64,000 nucleotides of DNA, from contig CAKSOL010000011.1 in NCBI GenBank assembly GCA_934477125.1, positions 1 through 64,000 on the forward strand. Reading direction: 5' to 3'. Shown one piece after another: positions 59,791 through 64,000 of this stretch (positions are counted from its first letter, which is position 1; each line of letters starts with the position of its first letter). Source of the stretch: an uncultured Eubacteriales bacterium. GTDB taxonomy: Bacteria > Bacillota > Clostridia > Oscillospirales > Acutalibacteraceae. The notes below the pieces were generated by a model. The model saw only the letters and a list, made by a program, of their open reading frames with translations. It was not told the origin of the DNA and ran no database searches. The position numbers and the translations under genes are program-made.

Positions 59791-60735
59791 TTATTCGCCG
59801 GTTATTCCGGAGCTTTCTATTCCCTGCCGGAAGCGTTTCTGGAAGAAGAAATAAAATATCAGTATCGGCAGCACCGCCAAAAACGTAGCCGCCATTGCTA
59901 CGCCGGAGGTAAAGATATCAGCGTTTGCTCCGGAAATCAAGGCTTCGGCAGAGTTCTGCGCCTGCTGCATTGCGGTATAAACCTTTGGCAGCAGCATAGG
60001 CAGAAGCATTTCCGAGCTGTCGGTAAGATAGATGCCCGGCTCATAAAAATCGTTCCAATGCCATACGACGCTCAGAACAACGGTAACGACGACAGACGAC
60101 GAGGATGCGGGAAAGGCTATCCTGAAAAAGGTCATAACCGGCGTACAGCCGTCAACCGCAGCCGCCTCCTCAAGCGAACGCGGCAGAGAAAGATAAAACT
60201 GCCGGAAAAGAAATATAAACAGCGCGCCGCGAAGTCCGTAGCCGAAAAACGTCGGCAGAACAAGCGGAAAAAAGCCGCCCGGCGTTCCGAGCTTGGCATA
60301 AAGCAAATACTGCGGTATCAAAATCGTCTGAATAGGAATTACCATTGAAAAAACAAGCATCAGAAAAAACAGACGTTTGCCCTTGAATCTATATCTTGCA
60401 AAGCCGTATCCGACAAACGAGCATATGAAAACGTGACCCGCAGTTGAAAGCACGCAATATATAACCGTTCTGAAAAGCGAACTGAAATAATGAAGATGCT
60501 TTGCCGCTATTGAATAATTATAAAAATAGAACTTGTTTATTATCCAGGTGACCGACGCGTCGTTAATATCCGCAGGGGATTTAACGGAGGTTATCATCAT
60601 ATAGAAAAACGGATAAAGAAAAACAACGGCAAGGTCGAATAAAACGAAATATAAAATCGCTCTTGAGACCGCAAAAAGCAGAGATTTCCTGCGCAGTCCC
60701 GTTTTTTCAAGCTTTTGTTTTAATGAAAAATTCAA
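59791..60735 (-). CDS. Carbohydrate ABC transporter permease (LplC/YtcP type)
   Basis: This 314-residue permease has about six transmembrane helices and the ATPase-contact EAA loop EEAAAVDGCTPVMTFFRIAFP (about residues 190-210). The start resembles the second permease of LplBC/YtcP-type systems. It is 13 bases downstream of the other permease gene. The cognate ATPase is not in the window. Confidence 0.9.
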   Translation of the reverse strand: MNFSLKQKLEKTGLRRKSLLFAVSRAILYFVLFDLAVVFLYPFFYMMITSVKSPADINDASVTWIINKFYFYNYSIAAKHLHYFSSLFRTVIYCVLSTAGHVFICSFVGYGFARYRFKGKRLFFLMLVFSMVIPIQTILIPQYLLYAKLGTPGGFFPLVLPTFFGYGLRGALFIFLFRQFYLSLPRSLEEAAAVDGCTPVMTFFRIAFPASSSSVVVTVVLSVVWHWNDFYEPGIYLTDSSEMLLPMLLPKVYTAMQQAQNSAEALISGANADIFTSGVAMAATFLAVLPILIFYFFFQKRFRQGIESSGITGE

Positions 60736-60748
60736 AATATCGCCCCCG

Positions 60749-61618
60749 TTAATTATTGTTCATCTTTTTGATAAACGGGCTTATTACGGCAAAAATCACG
60801 CCTAACAGAATCAAAACAACCGAAAAATATATCCAGCTCATTGCGGAAGAATATTCAAACTTATTCTTTTCAAAGCCCTGACTGACTATATAATTCAGCA
60901 GGTCGTTATCCTCAAAGGCAAAGGAAATAACGGTATAAACAGCGTTAAGCAGCAGTATCGGAGTAGTCATAGGCAAAGTTATTTTCCAGAATATTTCCCA
61001 TTCGCTCGCACCGTCAATTCTCGAAGCCTCATAAAGACTCGGAGAAATTCCCTGAAGTCCGGAAAGGAAAAGCACTATCTGCACTCCCGAGTTCCACATT
61101 ATCAGGGTTATCCGGTTAAAGAAATCGGTAATATACCTTGTGAGAGTTGACCCCAAATACTGCTGAACATTTGCCGGCAGCAGCATTCCCCTTGCGATTT
61201 CCATACTCCCGGACTGCACGTTCTGACCCAACAGCTGACTCATTATGTATCCCGTTCCCAGAAGAACCGGCAAAAAGAAAACCAATCTGAAAAAGCTGCG
61301 AAGCTTAAAGCTTCTGTTTAATATAACTGCAGTTATAAGGGAGAATATCAAAATCATCGGCGTGTCTATGAGCATAGTTGAAACGGTGCTCAGAAGCATA
61401 GGCAGAAAGCTGTCGTCAACAACGAACGCCTCCTTATAATTTTCAAATCCGGCAAAGGTCATATTATAGCTTGTAAGGCTCTTAATATTACCGAAGCTCA
61501 TAAGAAATGAAAACACGACCGGGTAAATCAAAAGAAAAACCGTTGCAAACAGCCAGGGGGATAAAAAGACATATCCGGCGCGATTTTTCCGTTTTTCAAA
61601 ACTGGTTGCTTTTCCCAT
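60749..61618 (-). CDS. Sugar ABC transporter permease (LplB/YtePtype)
   Basis: This 289-residue permease has six predicted helices (first near residues 18-38) and the EAA loop EASRIDGASEWEIFWKITLP (about residues 197-216). Its gene begins 2 bases upstream of the preceding stop codon region of the DUF5696 gene and is cotranscribed. It should form a heterodimer with the LplC-type permease. Confidence 0.9.
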   Translation of the reverse strand: MGKATSFEKRKNRAGYVFLSPWLFATVFLLIYPVVFSFLMSFGNIKSLTSYNMTFAGFENYKEAFVVDDSFLPMLLSTVSTMLIDTPMILIFSLITAVILNRSFKLRSFFRLVFFLPVLLGTGYIMSQLLGQNVQSGSMEIARGMLLPANVQQYLGSTLTRYITDFFNRITLIMWNSGVQIVLFLSGLQGISPSLYEASRIDGASEWEIFWKITLPMTTPILLLNAVYTVISFAFEDNDLLNYIVSQGFEKNKFEYSSAMSWIYFSVVLILLGVIFAVISPFIKKMNNN

Positions 61619-61620
61619 TG

Positions 61621-63813
61621 CTATTCTCCCGCAATTAAATAGTTTTTGCCGCCGACGTTTTTTCCGTCAAGCTCAAAATCCGTCTCATTATAATTTATAA
61701 AAACCTGAGTTCCGTCCGAATAAACAACCTCAATAACGCCGTCGGCTAATATTGTATGCCGCTCCATCGTTTCGGCTTTTAGGTCTGCAAAGTCCTTTTC
61801 GAGCCTTAATACGGTTGTTTTTATTTTCTCCCTCCAAACAGAAAATTCGGAAGAGAAAAGGCTGTTATAATTCGACTTTAAAAGTCTCGCCGTGCTTTCC
61901 CAATTCAGAATATAGCTTGGAACGCATCCGTTCTCAACCCATTCAAGCACACAGCGCTCATAATCGTAATGCGTGTTTCCGGCTGTTCCGGTATACGGAA
62001 TATAGCCATGAACAACCATTTGATAAAACGGAACCTTTTCGCTCGTAAAGGTATATCCGCTGTCGTCGGACGGCAGCGAATAAATCATATCCGCAGCCGA
62101 AAGCGCATAGGCGTTTCCGGTTGTAACACCGACCTGACCGCCGTTTTTGCCGATTTTTTTCATCGCCTTCAAATAGCTGTCAACTATGCCCTGACGGGAA
62201 ACGAAATTACCCTTGGAATAGTTAGGATAAACCAATTTTCCGACAGTAAGGAAATTTATTCCTATATCATCGAAGGATGAAGCAAATTTATCTGCGGCGG
62301 ACGAAATAACGTTTTTTGCGTTAAGAACATACCGTGTTTCGGTTTTATCGCAATAGAATTTACCGAAATAGTTTCTTGCCGCATCCTTGCGCATATTAAA
62401 TTTGCCGGTATCTTTATCGGCGATAACCGTTTCAACATCCAAAGACAGCCTGCCGCCGCTTTTTTTGAGCTGAGCATTCAGCTTTTCAAGTCCTGATTTT
62501 CCGCCGAGCTTTCTTTCCGCCTTGATTTCGGTCGGAATTCTGTCCCAGCCGCCGCTTGACCATCCGGAAAGAACCGTATCCTGCCCCTTTATCCCGCTTT
62601 TCGCAAAATAATCGGAAATTTTCCGAGCTTGAGCATAGGTTGTCATTTTACAGTAGGATTTACCGAAAATTCCGTTTTTCTGCACTCCGCAGAGGATATT
62701 CAGCGAAACCGAGGTATTTTCAACGCTCTCATGCTTATACAGTATTTTCTTATCGGTCAGATATTTTCTGTAAGCCCTCGCCATACCGCCGTAATTATTC
62801 TCATCGCCGCTCAGCAGCTCAAAATAACATCCGTGGTCCGAACGGGAGCGCTTATCGGTCAGAGCGGAGAAATTAGTGTCGTTCATAAGCATATCCGAAT
62901 GGGTGCGGTAATGGAAAGACGCATATACGCGGTACAAATTCTTAATCTGATAACCCGGCATACTTATATTTATCTTCGCATCAGCCTCGCCGCTTTCGAT
63001 TATTGCGAGCAGACCGCCGTTTTGAGTTGAAATTCCCCAAACGGGCAGCAAAGCGCCGTAAATATTATCCTCCCAGTTTCTTTCAAGCTGAACAAACGAC
63101 AAATCGCTGCTGCCGTAAACCGAAATCTGCTGCAAGGTGTCATCGGCGCCGTTCTTTTCATCAAATCTCATAATCGCGCCGCAGCCGTCCGGATAAAACA
63201 TATATCCGTTTTCTCCTCTTATAACGGCACCGAAATTCTGAAGCATTGATATTGAAATGATTTTACCGCCGTTTTCCTCTTTAATGGATTTATCCGGAAT
63301 CGTATAGTAAAAACCGTTTTCGCGTATTCCGAATTCGACCGAAAAGGATATTCCCGCCTTTTTTATCGACACTTCAAGTATAAGTCTTTCGTTTTCAACC
63401 GACGCGCTCGCCCTGATGTCCCTGTTGCTGCCGTCATAAAGAGTATATTCGCTTACGGCTTCGGATTCGTCTGCCGCCATAACGCTTAACAGCGCGGACG
63501 ATATATTGAACGACGGTGACTCCTGATATAAAAACTCATCGGTTATAACGTTTGACCATACCCTGCCGTCCCTTGCGAAAACGAACAAATCCATTCCCTT
63601 CTCATCGAAGCAGAGCTTCAGATTGGAATTTTCGGCAACCGTTATCATTTCCGAGCTTTCCGGAGTTTTCAGAGAAATATCTTCCTCTCCGAAATCATCC
63701 AAAAACTCAGAAATATCTATATCCGCCTCATATCCGCCGTTTTCGGCGGAGCAAACAAACGCTGAGGAAAGCAAAATTATGCACGCCAGCAAAAAACAAT
63801 TAAATTTCCGCAT
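61621..63813 (-). CDS. DUF5696 family secreted/anchored protein
   Basis: This 730-residue protein has a signal peptide (CFLLACIILLSSAFVCSA) and matches the DUF5696 proteins found with LplBC-type transporters. Recognisable stretches include GEENGYMFYPDGCGAIMRFD-like sequence (NGYMFYPDGCGAIMRFDE), YHYRTHSDMLMNDTNFSAL-like sequence and MARAYRKYLTDKKIL. A barrel-like region with a glycan-facing face is likely, but no catalytic role is proven; it may be a surface glycoside hydrolase or binding protein. The AGGAGGG ribosome binding site overlaps the stop of the upstream YIP1 gene. Start chosen at 63813. Confidence 0.83.
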   Translation of the reverse strand: MRKFNCFLLACIILLSSAFVCSAENGGYEADIDISEFLDDFGEEDISLKTPESSEMITVAENSNLKLCFDEKGMDLFVFARDGRVWSNVITDEFLYQESPSFNISSALLSVMAADESEAVSEYTLYDGSNRDIRASASVENERLILEVSIKKAGISFSVEFGIRENGFYYTIPDKSIKEENGGKIISISMLQNFGAVIRGENGYMFYPDGCGAIMRFDEKNGADDTLQQISVYGSSDLSFVQLERNWEDNIYGALLPVWGISTQNGGLLAIIESGEADAKINISMPGYQIKNLYRVYASFHYRTHSDMLMNDTNFSALTDKRSRSDHGCYFELLSGDENNYGGMARAYRKYLTDKKILYKHESVENTSVSLNILCGVQKNGIFGKSYCKMTTYAQARKISDYFAKSGIKGQDTVLSGWSSGGWDRIPTEIKAERKLGGKSGLEKLNAQLKKSGGRLSLDVETVIADKDTGKFNMRKDAARNYFGKFYCDKTETRYVLNAKNVISSAADKFASSFDDIGINFLTVGKLVYPNYSKGNFVSRQGIVDSYLKAMKKIGKNGGQVGVTTGNAYALSAADMIYSLPSDDSGYTFTSEKVPFYQMVVHGYIPYTGTAGNTHYDYERCVLEWVENGCVPSYILNWESTARLLKSNYNSLFSSEFSVWREKIKTTVLRLEKDFADLKAETMERHTILADGVIEVVYSDGTQVFINYNETDFELDGKNVGGKNYLIAGE

Positions 63814-63824
63814 ATCCTGCCCTC

Positions 63825-64000
63825 CTAAATAAATTTGAACCTTATTTCTTCAATCAAATTGAAAATCAGGGAAAAAAGCTGAACTGTCAGCGCATAGAGC
63901 AGCAGCAAAACCGCCCACATAACGACTATTGCAAAAAGCGACAGCAACGTTATTCCGAAAGCTTTTGAAATAGTGTAATCATTTAAAACAACCAATGAAA
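63825..64000 (-). CDS. YIP1 family membrane protein, C-terminal fragment at window edge
   Basis: Only the last 58 codons are visible before the right edge. They read LNDYTISKAFGITLLSLFAI then a hydrophobic VVMWAVLLLLYALTVQLF and end EEIRFKFI. The hydrophobic helix followed by a short charged tail matches the C-terminus of YIP1-family proteins, which are common beside DUF5696 and LplBC genes. The stop codon overlaps the next gene's ribosome binding site. The N-terminal part and its promoter lie outside the window. Confidence 0.6.
   Translation of the reverse strand, partial: SLVVLNDYTISKAFGITLLSLFAIVVMWAVLLLLYALTVQLFSLIFNLIEEIRFKFI

Noticed and set aside
1..64000. CRISPR array, prophage, insertion sequence or rRNA genes
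   Set aside because: No regularly spaced repeats, transposase, integrase, phage structural gene or rRNA sequence was seen while reading both strands.

Overview
This window looks like a chromosomal segment from an endospore-forming, anaerobic Firmicute, most likely a clostridial (Oscillospirales / Ruminococcaceae-type) gut or rumen bacterium. The evidence is the sporulation genes (a clear sigma-G gene, a SpoIVB peptidase, a YlmC/YmxH-type PRC-barrel protein and a sigma-H-like gene), the Gram-positive ecfA1-ecfA2-ecfT-truA order, strong AGGAGG-type ribosome binding sites and canonical TTGACA/TATAAT promoters. Dockerin modules point to a polysaccharide degrader with cellulosome-type biology. I infer the lineage from gene content; no taxonomic marker gene is present.

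Layout. 1-12.7 kb: a truncated CdaR/PucR-type regulator, a DegV lipid-binding protein, sigG, valS, an SGNH hydrolase, a divergent type IIA topoisomerase pair, a membrane-anchored cyclophilin fused to a sigma-factor-like domain, a small zinc-ribbon protein and a degenerate tRNA-like sequence. 12.7-15.4 kb: a sigma-H-like gene diverging from a phosphohexomutase gene. 15.4-26.2 kb: one long leftward run, apparently from a promoter before ruvC: ruvC-ruvA-ruvB, a 23S rRNA methyltransferase-like gene, ecfA1-ecfA2-ecfT, truA, a DUF5711-like gene, cvpA and a ClpE-like unfoldase with an N-terminal zinc finger. 26.3-30.0 kb, rightward: two membrane proteins, the PRC-barrel protein and two overlapping RimK-type ATP-grasp ligases. 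30.0-33.0 kb, leftward: ung, a histidine phosphatase, hemW and pduL. 33.0-36.0 kb: an HpcH/HpaI aldolase diverging from an AraC regulator and a BNR/sialidase-like protein. 36.0-37.7 kb: spoIVB and a tiny papain-fold-like protein. 37.8-43.9 kb, rightward: an iron alcohol dehydrogenase, an NfnA/NfnB-like pair, a TrmO-type methyltransferase and guaB. 43.9-44.7 kb is largely non-coding around a tRNA-Leu(CAG).

44.7-64.0 kb is a leftward polysaccharide-utilisation region. In transcription order it has a YIP1-family gene (cut by the window end), a DUF5696 protein, two ABC sugar permeases, a lipoprotein binding protein, an RpiB-type isomerase and a GH106-like enzyme. A new promoter then precedes secreted dockerin proteins (a five-repeat LamG-like protein interrupted by one in-frame TAA, a small cohesin-like/dockerin protein, and a beta-helix/cohesin-like/dockerin protein), followed by a GH2 enzyme, an SGNH esterase and an alpha/beta hydrolase. 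The likely logic is that the dockerin proteins act outside the cell, the ABC system imports oligosaccharides, and the enzymes without signal peptides finish the breakdown inside. The substrate is not proven; a rhamnose- or galactose-containing, acylated plant polysaccharide is a reasonable guess. No transporter ATPase is present, so a shared MsmX-type ATPase elsewhere is expected.

The observations most worth following are the sigma-like/cyclophilin fusion, the single in-frame stop in the LamG-like gene, the paired cohesin-like plus dockerin modules, the tandem ATP-grasp genes and the tRNA-like sequence at 12.66-12.72 kb. I saw no CRISPR array, prophage, insertion sequence or rRNA gene.
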